In this document: positions 26,404-35,900 of the stretch, piece after piece
How positions within the stretch are numbered: position 1 is the first letter of the stretch
Layout: each line of letters starts with the position of its first letter
Assembly (NCBI RefSeq): GCF_901212655.1
Contig: NZ_CAAKON010000053.1
Coordinates: forward strand, 1-64,000
Length of the DNA: 64,000 bases
Source of the DNA: Olsenella uli
GTDB lineage: Bacteria; Actinomycetota; Coriobacteriia; Coriobacteriales; Atopobiaceae
Direction of reading: 5' to 3'
The notes under the pieces: model-generated
Databases searched by the model: none
What the model saw: the letters and a program-made list of their open reading frames with translations, nothing else
What the model was told of the DNA's origin: nothing
Program-made: the position numbers and the translations under genes

Positions 26404-26784
26404 CTATGCCCAGTGGACATCCCAGATGTCCTCGAACAGGATGCGTTTGCCCGAGGTGAGGTCGAGCGAGCGCATCGCCTCGTCTACCTGGCGCACCGTG
26501 CCAGACGTGACCGTGTAGGCGTTTCGCTCGTAGTGGACCACGAACACCTCGTCTCCCTTCCGGAGGCGCATGAGCATGCGCGAGACCTCCTCCATGTGCT
26601 CCTCCGTGGGCACGCGGCGAGGCTCGCTGTGCCGCTCCTGCTCGCGTACGAGGTCGTAATAGCCGCTCAACGCCGCAAACGGCATGAACTGAGCCGCGTC
26701 CGTGGCGCGAGGCGTCCCGATGGCCCCAGCCACTCCATTCTCCGCGCCCATCGTGGCATACCTGCCTGTCCCTGTCTCACGCAT
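26404..26784 (-). CDS. YolD-like family protein
   Basis: A 126-residue protein with the YolD signature FMPFAALSGYYDLVREQER and a small beta-rich C-terminus. Its ATG overlaps the end of the upstream polymerase gene by 8 bp, so it is translationally coupled. In Bacillus, YolD-like proteins are encoded next to UvrX/YqjW Y-family polymerases in SOS-controlled operons. The pairing here supports a role with the polymerase, though its biochemical function is unknown. Confidence 0.82.
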   Translation of the reverse strand: MRETGTGRYATMGAENGVAGAIGTPRATDAAQFMPFAALSGYYDLVREQERHSEPRRVPTEEHMEEVSRMLMRLRKGDEVFVVHYERNAYTVTSGTVRQVDEAMRSLDLTSGKRILFEDIWDVHWA

Positions 26785-28144
26785 GGTGTCCCCCTACCTG
26801 TTCGTTTCTCTCCCGCGCTGTGGCGCCCTTCCGAAAGCTCAGGCCCCGCACCAGCGAGTTCTTGCCAAATCTGCCCTTCACGGCCAGCGTTGCCTCCGCG
26901 AGACGCCGCTCGGAGGCCTCCGCCTCAACGTTTGTGAACAGCGTGAGCTCCGCCTGCTCCTCGGGTGCGAGGGCACCAAAGCCCAGCCCTATGCGCTTGA
27001 CCTGGCGCCGTGGGTCCACCACGGCGCGAAAGAGGCATACGATCTGCCGCTCCAGCGCCGCGTGCGAGTTCGTGTGCTCGGAGAGCTTGCGTGACACGCT
27101 CGCGCCCGGCCCCTGCCGCCGTACGGCGAGCTCCCAGTCGAGGTCCTTCATGGCGTAGCCCACCCACAGCGACACGTGCCCGCAGGCAGCGCGGCGCTCC
27201 ACCAGTTGCAGCACCCCCTCGTCCACCATCTCGCGCGTGACCACGAGGGCCTCCTCGTAGGAGTAGGGCCTCGTGAGCACCTGCCCCACGCTGATGGAGT
27301 TGCTCCGAGGCTCGTAGGCCTGTATCTGTGCGATGGTGCAGGGCTCCATGCCGCGCGCATGCTCGATGAGGTGCCGTGCGTTGACGCCAAACTCCCGGTA
27401 GAGCGTGGCGCCGTCTATGGCAACCACGCCGGCCAGGTCATAGGCGCCAAGCCGTGCCAGGCGCATCGCGATGCCGGGGCCAATCTGCCAGATGTCCGTG
27501 ATGGGGCGGTGGTGCCAGATGCGTTGCCGGAAGCTCTCCCCGTCGAGGTGGCCAATGTGGCTGTCCTCGTGCTTTGCGATGATGTCGAGCGCCACCTTGG
27601 CCAGAAACAGGTTGGCCCCGATGCCCGCCGTGGCGCAGATGTGGGTCTCGTCCTGCACGGCCGCCATGAGCATGACGGCAATCTTTCGAGCGACGTCAAC
27701 CCGGCTCTGGCGCGGGCTCGTGCGGTAGTAGGAGAGGTAGGGTGTCACGTCGATGAAGCACTCGTCAATGGAGTAGACGTGAATGTCCTCCTTGGCAATG
27801 AAGCGCAGGTAAATGCTATAGATCTTGGCCGACACCTCCATGTAGTGGCGCATGTGCGGCTGCACGGCCCGGTAGGGAATCTGCTTGGGGATCTGGAAGA
27901 TGCGCGGCCTGCCCGTGACGCCCTGGGCCTTGATGGCGGGCGAGAGTGCGAGGCAGATGGTGCCGGGCCCGCGGCTCGTGTCCGCCACGACGAGGTTGGT
28001 GGTGAACGGGTCCAGGCCGAGGTCTGCGCACTCGACGGAGGCATAGAAGCTCTTGAGGTCGATGCAGAGGTATATCCGACCCGTGTCCGTGAGGTCTCGG
28101 TGAGTGTCTTCGATGTGTTCTAGCTGGGAATATGATGCGTTCAT
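26777..28144 (-). CDS. Y-family DNA polymerase (UvrX/DinB-like)
   Basis: A 455-residue translesion polymerase. The start ATG 28144 is set by GGGGAGG 4 nt upstream. The catalytic acidic residues are present: D29 in CIDLKSFYASVEC and S125-I-D-E128 in VYSIDECFIDVTPY. The finger/thumb region (GIGANLFLAKVALDI) and HhH segment (WQIGPGIAMRLARLG) follow. A C-terminal little-finger domain is present. Sequence flavour is UvrX/UmuC-like of Gram-positives, not housekeeping DinB. The overlapping downstream yolD-like gene and the LexA-like box just upstream point to DNA-damage control. Confidence 0.9.
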   Translation of the reverse strand: MNASYSQLEHIEDTHRDLTDTGRIYLCIDLKSFYASVECADLGLDPFTTNLVVADTSRGPGTICLALSPAIKAQGVTGRPRIFQIPKQIPYRAVQPHMRHYMEVSAKIYSIYLRFIAKEDIHVYSIDECFIDVTPYLSYYRTSPRQSRVDVARKIAVMLMAAVQDETHICATAGIGANLFLAKVALDIIAKHEDSHIGHLDGESFRQRIWHHRPITDIWQIGPGIAMRLARLGAYDLAGVVAIDGATLYREFGVNARHLIEHARGMEPCTIAQIQAYEPRSNSISVGQVLTRPYSYEEALVVTREMVDEGVLQLVERRAACGHVSLWVGYAMKDLDWELAVRRQGPGASVSRKLSEHTNSHAALERQIVCLFRAVVDPRRQVKRIGLGFGALAPEEQAELTLFTNVEAEASERRLAEATLAVKGRFGKNSLVRGLSFRKGATARERNEQVGGHHA

Positions 28145-28161
28145 GCATCCTCCCCTCATTA

Positions 28162-28175
28162 CAAACAGATGTTCG
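28162..28175 (-). promoter_or_regulatory. LexA-like SOS box upstream of the polymerase
   Basis: On the minus strand this reads CGAACATCTGTTTG. That is one base away from the Gram-positive LexA core GAAC-N4-GTTC and near-palindromic. It lies 17 bp upstream of the polymerase start codon, just before its Shine-Dalgarno. Regulation is inferred; no lexA gene is in the window. Confidence 0.5.
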
Positions 28176-28319
28176 CATTCCATGCGTCACTATCTTGCAA
28201 CGGATCCCGGACACTAAGTGCTCTCGAGCGGCTTGGTCACAAACCCGTCATGGCTTGTTCGATGCGAAGGCCCCTGCCTGCGGGCACGCTCTGATGGGTG
28301 GCAGGCAACCGCCGATGGG

Positions 28320-28348
28320 CCCCTCGCAGGGCCTCTACCTGCGAGGGG
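28320..28348. terminator. Perfect 11-bp hairpin in polymerase/yhcH divergent region
   Basis: CCCCTCGCAGG / CCTGCGAGGGG with a 7-nt loop. It has no T-run on either side and sits about 55 bp upstream of the YhcH start. It could be a leader hairpin or a cruciform. Two GATGGGTGGCA words flank it (28293 and 28352). Confidence 0.45.
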
Positions 28349-28403
28349 CTATGATGGGTGGCACGCGCCCGCCCGGGCGCACCCATACACGGAAGGAAAT
28401 CCC

Positions 28404-28874
28404 ATGATTTACGACCAGCTCAGCAACGTCGAGCGCTACCGCGGCCTCTATAAGGGCCTGGACGTCCTCATCGATTGGCTGGGCGAGCACGACCCGGCAC
28501 AGCTGCCCGTGGGCCGCAACGACATCTGCGGCGACAAGGTCTACGCCAATGTCATGGAGCCCACGACGCGCCCGCTCTCGGAGGCCCATTACGAGACCCA
28601 CCACCGCTATATGGACTTGCAGATCGACGTGGAGGGCCGCGAGGCCTTCAAGGTGAGCCAGGGCGCCACCATCGAGGTGCAGGCCTACGACGAGGGCGAC
28701 GACTACGAGCTGTGCGATGCGGGGGGCTCCGTCGACGGCAACCTGGACGAGGGCCGCTTTGCCATCTTCGTGATCGGCGAGCCGCACATGCCCACGCTCC
28801 AGTTCCCCGGCGACGGGGCCAAGCAGGTCAGGAAGATCTGCTTCAAGATCCTGGGCGACCAGTTCTGGGACTAG
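28404..28874 (+). CDS. YhcH/YjgK/YiaL (DUF386) family protein
   Basis: A 156-residue cupin-like protein. The ATG is preceded by GGAAGGAAA. It carries family signatures HYETHHRYMDLQIDVEG and FVIGEPHMPTLQ, with the conserved metal-site His/Glu cluster (E-x-H-x3-H ... E-x-H). Relatives include EbgC, NanQ and YhcH, sugar anomerases or mutarotases acting on sialic acid or galactosides. No sugar genes flank it, so the substrate is unknown. Its stop shares the palindrome CTAG with the stop of the convergent queD. Confidence 0.85.
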   Translation: MIYDQLSNVERYRGLYKGLDVLIDWLGEHDPAQLPVGRNDICGDKVYANVMEPTTRPLSEAHYETHHRYMDLQIDVEGREAFKVSQGATIEVQAYDEGDDYELCDAGGSVDGNLDEGRFAIFVIGEPHMPTLQFPGDGAKQVRKICFKILGDQFWD

Positions 28875-29446
28875 CGCCCCACGTGCCCCTCGGCCGCGTA
28901 GAAGGCTCGGTTGTTGGGCGTCTCGTCCACCTCTACCTGGGAGATGGGCAGGCCGCGTTCGGCGAGGCGGTCATAGAACCAGCGCGCGAGGTTCTCGGCG
29001 GTGGTGCGAAACGGCAGGATGGAGAGGGTGAAGCCCTCGCCCTCGAGCGCTGCGATGGTGGCCGGCCTGAGCGACCCCTCCTCAACGAGGAACGTGTGGT
29101 CGAGCTCGTCGGCCACCTGTTTTACCGTGCGCTTGAACACGCCAAAGTCCACGACCATGCCGCGCATCGTGCCGGCTCCCGTGCGCGACCCGTCCTTGCG
29201 TAGCTGGCCGGCGGCGTGGAGGCCCGAGGCGTCGAGGTGGCAACCCGTCGCCTCTCCACGGCCGAACTTGGCGTAGGGACTGGCCTCTGCGCCGTCGGGC
29301 ATGGCCGACTGGGCGCTCTCGAGCCTCTCCACCTCGATGGTCGCCACGACGCGCCAGCGATGGCCGTGGAGGTTCTCGCACTTGCCGTAGTAGTTGGTGA
29401 GGAAGTGGGCGCCGTCGAAGTGCGCCTCTGCCTGAAGTCCGTACAT
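28871..29446 (-). CDS. queD: 6-carboxytetrahydropterin synthase / PTPS family, with internal insertion
   Basis: A 191-residue enzyme of queuosine/7-deazaguanine or pterin synthesis. The zinc-site and catalytic pattern is kept: FDGAHFL, GKCENLHGHRW (Cys nucleophile and HxH) and LDHTFL, followed by PTPS-like VEVDETPNN. Compared with the usual 120-140 residues there is an extra stretch of about 48 residues (roughly 43-92) between the first strand pair and VVDFGVFK. That stretch is not recognised but stays in frame. No queC, queE or queF lies nearby, so the exact product is not proven. Confidence 0.82.
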   Translation of the reverse strand: MYGLQAEAHFDGAHFLTNYYGKCENLHGHRWRVVATIEVERLESAQSAMPDGAEASPYAKFGRGEATGCHLDASGLHAAGQLRKDGSRTGAGTMRGMVVDFGVFKRTVKQVADELDHTFLVEEGSLRPATIAALEGEGFTLSILPFRTTAENLARWFYDRLAERGLPISQVEVDETPNNRAFYAAEGHVGR

Positions 29447-29550
29447 GGTGGCTCCCGCATCTTGCCGTGGCCTGCTCTTAGGACGGCATTGTACGCGGCG
29501 GCTCCAGTGCCGGGTGTCTCCGCGGACAAGGGCATGGCCGGGCGGCGGCC

Positions 29551-29904
29551 CTAGCGCCCCCCGAGCCAGAGGGGAGCATCGCTGGGGCTCTCGTCCGCAT
29601 CTGGGGAATCGGGGAGCTCATGCGTGCCACGCCCGCCGAGTTCCAGGCCGTCATAGGTGACGAGCTCGGGCAGCGTTATCTCGAAGGCGTTTGCGAGGGA
29701 GACCAGGGTATAGAGTCCCGGGTTTGCGGGCGTGCCGGGCTTGGACTCGCCCTTCTCGAACTTTTGGTACGTGTAGGTGGCGATGCCTGCCCGCTGGGCA
29801 ACCTCCTCTTGGGTGAGCCCCCGGCTCCTGCGGAGCTGGCGAAGCCTGAAGGCGAAGAGGCGCGCGCAGGCGGCTTTGAGTGGATATGTATTCTGAGCTG
29901 GCAT
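29551..29904 (-). CDS. XRE-family helix-turn-helix regulator
   Basis: A 117-residue protein with an N-terminal Cro/CI HTH (FRLRQLRRSRGLTQEEVAQR, then AGIATYTYQKFEKGESKPG) and an acidic, disordered C-terminus. No Shine-Dalgarno precedes the ATG at 29904. An AT-rich TACATATT element lies just upstream, so leaderless transcription or a different start is possible. It may regulate itself or the divergent MFS exporter through palindromes in the shared 350-bp gap (inference). Confidence 0.82.
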   Translation of the reverse strand: MPAQNTYPLKAACARLFAFRLRQLRRSRGLTQEEVAQRAGIATYTYQKFEKGESKPGTPANPGLYTLVSLANAFEITLPELVTYDGLELGGRGTHELPDSPDADESPSDAPLWLGGR

Positions 29905-29947
29905 TCATTCAATATGTATGCCCTCGATGCGCGGCTCCACCATATGC

Positions 29948-29963
29948 GTATGACATTTCATAC
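29948..29963. promoter_or_regulatory. Inverted repeat in regulator/exporter divergent region
   Basis: GTATG-ACATTT-CATAC, with a nearby CATATG and a further GTATG at 29966-29970, lies 44-59 bp upstream of the XRE regulator start. It is a candidate operator. The rest of 29971-30190 shows no gene or recognised motif. Confidence 0.4.
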
Positions 29964-30193
29964 AAGTATGGTGTCCGCGGGCCTGCCTGACGGATGCCTT
30001 CTGTGGACGGTCCGGCTCTCGCCGACCCGTGGCTCGCCCGCGAGGGGCGCTGCAGGGCGGGTCGCGGGCCGGTCTGGCGGTCCCCATCACAGCGCACGAC
30101 GGCTGACGTGCGAATCGCATGACACCCTTGCCAGCCTGCGTCGCGCCGGCTAAGCTACGGGGCGCGAGCAAGTTCGTGCATCCAACGTACATA

Positions 30194-30238
30194 GGGTGGG
30201 ACCGGTCGTGACTCCGACTGGCCCCGCCCTTTTTTGTT
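30194..30238 (+). terminator. Strong intrinsic terminator/attenuator directly before MFS gene
   Basis: A 15-bp stem (GGGTGGGACCGGTCG / CGACTGGCCCCGCCC, one mismatch and two G-T pairs, loop TGACTC) is followed by six T. It ends about 5 bp before the GGGAGG Shine-Dalgarno of the exporter. No gene precedes it on this strand, so it probably attenuates a leader transcript of the exporter. Confidence 0.7.
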
Positions 30239-30252
30239 GTGGGAGGTTTTGA

Positions 30253-31512
30253 GTGGCGGAAAAGACGTACAGCAAGTGGGCGATTCTGTTCACGACGCTG
30301 GTCATGACGTTCATGGTGTGCCTCGACTCGAGCATCGTGACGGTGGTGCTTCCGGTCATGCAGAAGGAGCTGGGCGTGGGGCTCGACGAGATTCAGTGGG
30401 TCTCGTCTGTGTATCTGCTTGCCACGTGCGTGGGCGTCCTTCCGTTTGGCAGGCTGGGCGACAAGCGTGGCAAGGTCTACGTGTTCCAGGCGGGCGTGGT
30501 CGTCTTCACGCTCGGATCGCTGCTGTGCGGCCTTGCCCAGACGCTGCCGACGCTCATCGCGGCGCGTGTCGTGCAGGGCATTGGCTGCGCGGCCGCCATG
30601 GCCAACAACATGGGCATCATCACCGAGGCCTTCCCGTCGCGCGAGCGCGGGCGCGCCATGGGCCTGCTTTCCACGTTCGTGGCCCTGGGCATGATGGTCG
30701 GCCCCGTGCTGGGAGGTGCCATCGTGTCTGCCTTTGCGTGGGAGGGCATCTTTCTCATCAACGTGCCCGTGGGCATCGCGTCGTTTGCGGTGGGGCTGAG
30801 GACCCTTCCGCACGTGCGTCCTACGGCGGACAACTCGGCGGCGCCGGCATCCTTCCTGGGGGCGGCGAGGCTGTGCTTCTCAAACCTCACGTTCACGCTC
30901 AACTTCACCACGATGCTCATCGTCTTCGTGGGCATTGGCGCCTCGGAGTTCTTGCTGCCGTTCTACTTCCAGGACGCACACGGGTTCTCTGCCGCCACGT
31001 CGAGCCTGCTGTTCATGACGTTGCCTGTGGTCAACGCCGTGGTGGGGCCCGTTTCCGGCACCATCTCGGACCGAGTGGGCTGCGAGGTGCCCACGGTGGC
31101 GGGGTTCCTGGTGTACGTGTGCGGCCTCATGCTTGTGGCAACCCTGGGCGAGGCGAGCTCCGTCGCGCGCGTCGTGGCCTTCGTGGGGCTTATGTCCATG
31201 GGTGTCTCCATCTTCCAGTCTCCCAACAACTCGCTGCTCATGGGGTCTGCCCCGCGCGAGGCGCTGGGCTTTGCGGGCAGCATCTCGAGCCTGGCGCGCT
31301 ATGCGGGTATGGCCATCGGCATCTCGGCCGGCTCTGCGGTGCTCTACGGGCAGATGAGCGTGGCGGCGGGCTATGAGGTCACGAGCTACGTCACCGGGCG
31401 CCCGGATGTCTTCCTCTTTGGCTTCGCCTCCGTGTTCCACCTGCTCGCGGCCGTTGCTGCGGTGGGGCTCGCCATTACCGTGGTGCGCCTGGTAAGGAGC
31501 CGCAGGGCCTAG
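30253..31512 (+). CDS. MFS transporter, drug-efflux (DHA2-like)
   Basis: A 419-residue polytopic membrane protein starting GTG after GGGAGG. It has about 12-13 membrane segments. MFS signatures are motif A (FGRLGDKRGKVYVFQAG) and motif C region (GMMVGPVLGGAIV), and the opening helix LDSSIVTVVLPVMQKELG with D25 is typical of drug/H+ antiporters of the EmrB/QacA group. Upstream is a terminator-type hairpin and a divergent XRE regulator, suggesting inducible expression. The substrate is unknown. Confidence 0.88.
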   Translation: MAEKTYSKWAILFTTLVMTFMVCLDSSIVTVVLPVMQKELGVGLDEIQWVSSVYLLATCVGVLPFGRLGDKRGKVYVFQAGVVVFTLGSLLCGLAQTLPTLIAARVVQGIGCAAAMANNMGIITEAFPSRERGRAMGLLSTFVALGMMVGPVLGGAIVSAFAWEGIFLINVPVGIASFAVGLRTLPHVRPTADNSAAPASFLGAARLCFSNLTFTLNFTTMLIVFVGIGASEFLLPFYFQDAHGFSAATSSLLFMTLPVVNAVVGPVSGTISDRVGCEVPTVAGFLVYVCGLMLVATLGEASSVARVVAFVGLMSMGVSIFQSPNNSLLMGSAPREALGFAGSISSLARYAGMAIGISAGSAVLYGQMSVAAGYEVTSYVTGRPDVFLFGFASVFHLLAAVAAVGLAITVVRLVRSRRA

Positions 31513-31631
31513 GCGCGAGGGATGCCCGCCCAGAACGTGGCCCGTGCGCGGGGATTGGGTCCCCGGCGCTCGATGAGGGGACGGGGCGTCTCTGATGGGC
31601 GTCTTCGGCTTCGATGGGGTGAGAGCGAGTT

Positions 31632-31680
31632 GCCGCCCGCCGGCCTGCCGCATGTGCGCGGGCCGGCGGGTGGCTCTTTT
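31632..31680 (+). terminator. Terminator after MFS gene
   Basis: GCCGCCCGCCGGCC and GGGCCGGCGGGTGGC form a long GC stem closed by about 20 nt and followed by TCTTTT. It lies 120 bp past the exporter stop and before sbcD. Confidence 0.8.
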
Positions 31681-31785
31681 GTGCTGGCATGGCCCATGAC
31701 CTCGAGATGCTTTTCTGTCCGGAAGGTCGGGTAGTATCTGCTCGATGCGATTGCGCGCCAGGCGCGCCCGGGGAGCGGAGGGGCC

Positions 31786-32946
31786 ATGAGGCTGCTGCAC
31801 ATAGCAGACCTGCACATCGGCAAGCGCGTATGCGAGTTCTCGATGTTGGGGGACCAGCGTCACGTGCTTGCTCAGGTGGTGGCGCTGCTGCGCGAGCGCG
31901 AGGTAGATGCCCTGCTCGTTGCGGGAGACCTCTACGACAAGGCCCAGCCCAGCTCGGAGGCCGTGGCGCTCGTGGACTGGTTTCTCTCGGAGGTGGAGGC
32001 CACGGGGGTGCCGGCCGTCGTCATTCCCGGCAACCATGACTCCGCCGAGCGCGTCGCCTATGCCGGGACGTTGCTGGCTCGGCAGGGCATCCATGTGGCG
32101 CCGGTCTACGACGGCTCGATCGAGCCCGTCGAGTTGGAGGACGTCTGGGGCCCGGTACGCATCTGGCCCGTGCCCTTCCTGCGTCCCGCCACGGTGCGAC
32201 ACTTTTTCCCAGACGAGGAAATCGCTACCTATACGGATGCCATGCGCGTGGCGCTCGAGGCATGCGGCGCGTGCGGGGAAGGCGCCGGCGCGTGTCGCAA
32301 CGTGGCGGTCGTGCACCAGTTCGTGACTGCCGGCGGCGTCGAGCCGGAGCGGAGCGACTCGGAGGTCTCCGTGGGCGGTCTCGACAACGTGGACGCCGGG
32401 GTGCTCTCGACATTCGACTACGTTGCGCTCGGACACGTTCATCGGCCCCAGCGGGTGGGAAGGCCCGCCGTTCGCTATGCGGGCTCAATCCTCAAGTACT
32501 CCTTCTCCGAGGCGCGCGATACCAAGTCTGCGACCCTTGTCGAGCTGGGCGCGCCGGGGGAGGAGCCCGCCGTTGAGCTCGTGCCCCTGGAGCCGCTTCA
32601 TGACCTGCGCAGCATTCGCGGGCCGCTTGCGGAGCTTGTGGCGCCGGAGGTTGTGGGTGCCGCAGACTCGGATGACTACCTGCACGTGGTGTTGACGGAC
32701 GAGGGGCCGGCAATCGACGCGATGGCGCGCCTGCGCGCCTTGTACCCCAACGTCATGGGCGTGGAGTATGACAACGCGCGCACGCGCGCGGCAGGCCTGC
32801 AGGCGGGCGAGGCCGCTCCGGAGGATGGGGAGGCGTTGCCGCTCGAGCTGTTTGGCGAGTTCTTCGAGCGCCAGAACGGGCGCCCTCTCTCGGAGGCGCA
32901 GGAGGGCACCGTCATTGATGAGCTCGAGAGGGCGGGGGTGAGGTAG
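31786..32946 (+). CDS. sbcD: Nuclease SbcD, Mre11-type
   Basis: A 386-residue phosphoesterase subunit of the SbcCD hairpin nuclease. The ATG follows GGAGGGG. Metal-binding motifs are ADLHIGK (D8, H10), AGDLYD (D48), GNHD (82-85) and GHVH further on, plus GSILKYSFSEA before the C-terminal capping domain. Its TAG is followed immediately by the sbcC ATG, so the two are co-translated in the usual sbcDC order. It acts on hairpins and protein-blocked DNA ends. Confidence 0.95.
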   Translation: MRLLHIADLHIGKRVCEFSMLGDQRHVLAQVVALLREREVDALLVAGDLYDKAQPSSEAVALVDWFLSEVEATGVPAVVIPGNHDSAERVAYAGTLLARQGIHVAPVYDGSIEPVELEDVWGPVRIWPVPFLRPATVRHFFPDEEIATYTDAMRVALEACGACGEGAGACRNVAVVHQFVTAGGVEPERSDSEVSVGGLDNVDAGVLSTFDYVALGHVHRPQRVGRPAVRYAGSILKYSFSEARDTKSATLVELGAPGEEPAVELVPLEPLHDLRSIRGPLAELVAPEVVGAADSDDYLHVVLTDEGPAIDAMARLRALYPNVMGVEYDNARTRAAGLQAGEAAPEDGEALPLELFGEFFERQNGRPLSEAQEGTVIDELERAGVR

Positions 32947-35900
32947 ATGCGGCCCATAAAGCTCGTGATGAGCGCATTTGGCCCCTACGCAGGCCTGGTT
33001 GAGGTGGACTTCTCCAAGCTTGGGCGCAGCGGCCTCTATCTCGTGTGCGGAGACACCGGGGCCGGCAAGACCACGGTCTTCGACGCCATCTCGTATGCGC
33101 TCTTTGGGGTGGCGAGCGGGGCGGACAGGGCCGTGCGCAACCTCAGAAGCGACTTTGCCGCGGCGGATGCCCCCACGTATGTGGAGCTGGAATTTGAGCA
33201 TCGCGCGAAGCGCTATGTAGTGCGACGGAACCCGGAGTACGAGCGTCCCAAGAAGCGCGGCGAGGGCATGACCAAGGAGCTTGCGGCCGCCGAGCTCCAT
33301 CTGCCGGATGCGCCTCCCGTCACGAAGGCGTCCGAGGTGGACAAGGCCGTCGTGGAGCTGCTGGGGATAGACCGCAGCCAGTTCTCGCAGATCGTCATGA
33401 TTGCCCAGGGCGACTTCAGGCGCCTGCTCTCCGCAGACACCAAGGAGCGCGCAAAGATACTGCGCCGGCTCTTTGGAACCGGCTCCTACCTGGACTTCCA
33501 GCGTGGACTCGAGAAGCGCAGAAGCGAGCTCGAAGATCGTGCGGCGGGTGCGCGCAAGCAGCTTGACGGCTTTGCGCGTCTGGCCGTGCTTGATGAGGCG
33601 CGCCGTGGGGGATTGCCGGAGGAGGGAGTTCCTCCCACCCAGCTACTCGAGTTGCTTGCGGCTGCGTGCGCCGAGGACGAGGCCCTGCTCGAGGACTGCG
33701 AGGCGGATGCCGAGGCGGCGGCGCGAGAGGTTGGCGCATGCGCCCAGAGGTACGAGCGCGCCCGCCAGCTGGACGAGGCGCGCGTGGGACTCGCGGTGGC
33801 GGAGAAGCGGATTCCCGAGGTGCGCGCGCGGTTTGAGGAGGCCGAGGCCGCCGTTGCCTCCGAGGCGGCCAGGGCGCCGGAGCGCGAGCGGCTGGCTGCC
33901 CGCGCGAGCGTGCTGCGTGAGGCGCTTCCGAGATATGCCGAGCTCACGGCAGCGCGGGGACGCGCGGGCGAGGCGCGCTCATGTGAGGAGGCGGCGCGGG
34001 AGGCGGCGCGCGCCGCGCAGGAGGCGCTCGAAGATGCGAGGGCACGGCTGATCGACGTGCGCGAACGGGCGACGGCCCTTGCGGACGCCCCGTCTGCCCA
34101 GGCAGAGGCCGAGGCGGAGGTCCGGGCAGCGGAACTTGAGGTCGGTGTGGCGCGTGACGGCATGGCGGCACTTGCGCATCTTGCCCGGCTTCAGGCGCGC
34201 GCGTCCGAACTCCAGCATCGGGACGCCGAGGCTCAGCGCGGATCCCAAGCCGCTCAAGATGCCGTTGGCCTTGTCGAGGCGCGGCTCGCGGAGGCAAGGC
34301 GAGCGGCGGAGGGGTTGGCCTCCGCACCCAAGGACCTGGCCGAGCTGGGCGCCGCTGCAGATGACGCACGGCGCCGGGTACGCGAGGCCCGTGCCTCCCT
34401 CGATGAGCTTGGGAGGCGCGAGGCCGAGCTCGAGCGGGCCAAGGCAGACCACGAGCGTCTTGCCGACATCTACGAGCACGAGCGCGAGGAGTTTGCCCGG
34501 GCCGATGACGACCTCTCGCGCCTGCAGCTTGCGTTCCTGGACGGGCAGGCGGGCGTGCTTGCGCGCGGGCTCAAAGACGGCGAGCCCTGTCCCGTGTGCG
34601 GGTCCGTCTCTCATCCGAGCCCGGCCGCCTCCCTGGACTCCGTTCCCACCCAGGGCGATGTCGAGGATGCTCGCGCGTTTAGGCGGGAGGCGGAGGCGCG
34701 CGCCCAGGCCGCGTCGACGGAGAGCGGAAGGGCGGAGGAACGCCTGAGGCTCTGTGCGGCAGAGCTCGCGGATGCGGAGCGCTCCGTGGGGACGCGGCCT
34801 GAGCTCCAGGGGCGGCTCGCCAAGCTGCGGAGCGAGGTTGCGGCGCTCGATGGGGACATCGCCCAAGTTCGCGTACGCGTGGCATCCCTGGACGAGGCCC
34901 GGGGCAAGGTGGCCGAGCTCGAGGAGCGCCTCGACCGCGCACGCGAGGAATCCCGGCAGGCGGCGGACGCCCGCGCGAGGAGCGCCCAGGAACTTGCGGC
35001 GGCGACTTCGGCGGCAGAGACGGCGCGGGCCTCCGTGGGCGAGTGTGACGAGACGACGGCCCAGGTGCGCCTTCGCGACGCGGAGTCTCGGCTCGCGAGG
35101 GGGAGAGCCAGGGAGAAGGCCCTGGCGGAGCAGACGCGAGAGCTTGACAGGCTGCGCGAGATGGGCGCGCGCCTCGAGCCTAAGGTCTCCGGCCTGGAGC
35201 GTGCCTCACTTGAGGCGGCCGATGCCGCGGCTGCCGCCCGGGCGGATGCCGCGGCGGCATCGTCGGCGGAGGAGCAGCTTGCAAAGACCCTGGCCTGCCG
35301 AGACGAGGCCCAGGCCCGGGCCGAGGTCGCTCGCGTGGAGCAGGGGATGGGCCAGCTCGACTGCGCTCGGGCTGCCGCCGAGCGAGCTCTGCGAGAGGCG
35401 GCAGCGGAGCGAGACCGTGCCGTGACGCTGCGAGATACCCTCGCCGTGCGCGTGGCGTCCCTGGAAGACGGGGACACGCCTTCGGTGGAGGACGCACGGA
35501 GGGGCCTCGAGGCCGCCCGTTCGCGGCAAGACGAGGCGAACGCCCGCGTGGCGGAGGTCTCGGGCAGGCTCGAACACAACCGCAGCGTTGCCGGGCAGGT
35601 TCGAAGGGTCTCCCAGGAGTTCGAGGGCATCGCGGACGCATATGGCGAGCTCGCGTCCCTCGCCCAGACGGCCAACGGGCGCCTTGCGGGCAAGGAGCGC
35701 ATCAGCTTCGAGACATACGTCCAGGCGCGCGCCTTCGATCGCGTGCTCGCGGCGGCCAATCGCAGGCTGCTCGTCATGACGGACGGGCGCTACGAGCTCG
35801 TGCGGCACACGGGCGCCAGGGACGGGGGCGGCTCGGCGCAGACGGGCCTCGACCTCGACGTGCGCGACTCCTTCACGGGCAAGCCCCGCTCGACGTCGTC

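Noticed and set aside
28404..28420. CGGAAGGAAAT before the YhcH start as a fifth copy of the 40-bp repeat
   Set aside because: Only the Shine-Dalgarno-like core matches; neither ATGTGAC word is present.
29905..30190. A T-box or known riboswitch ahead of the MFS gene
   Set aside because: No T-box sequence (TGGN with AGGGTGGNACCGCG) or other recognised aptamer core is present apart from the terminator hairpin. GGGTGGGACCGG only loosely resembles the T-box core and forms the terminator stem itself.
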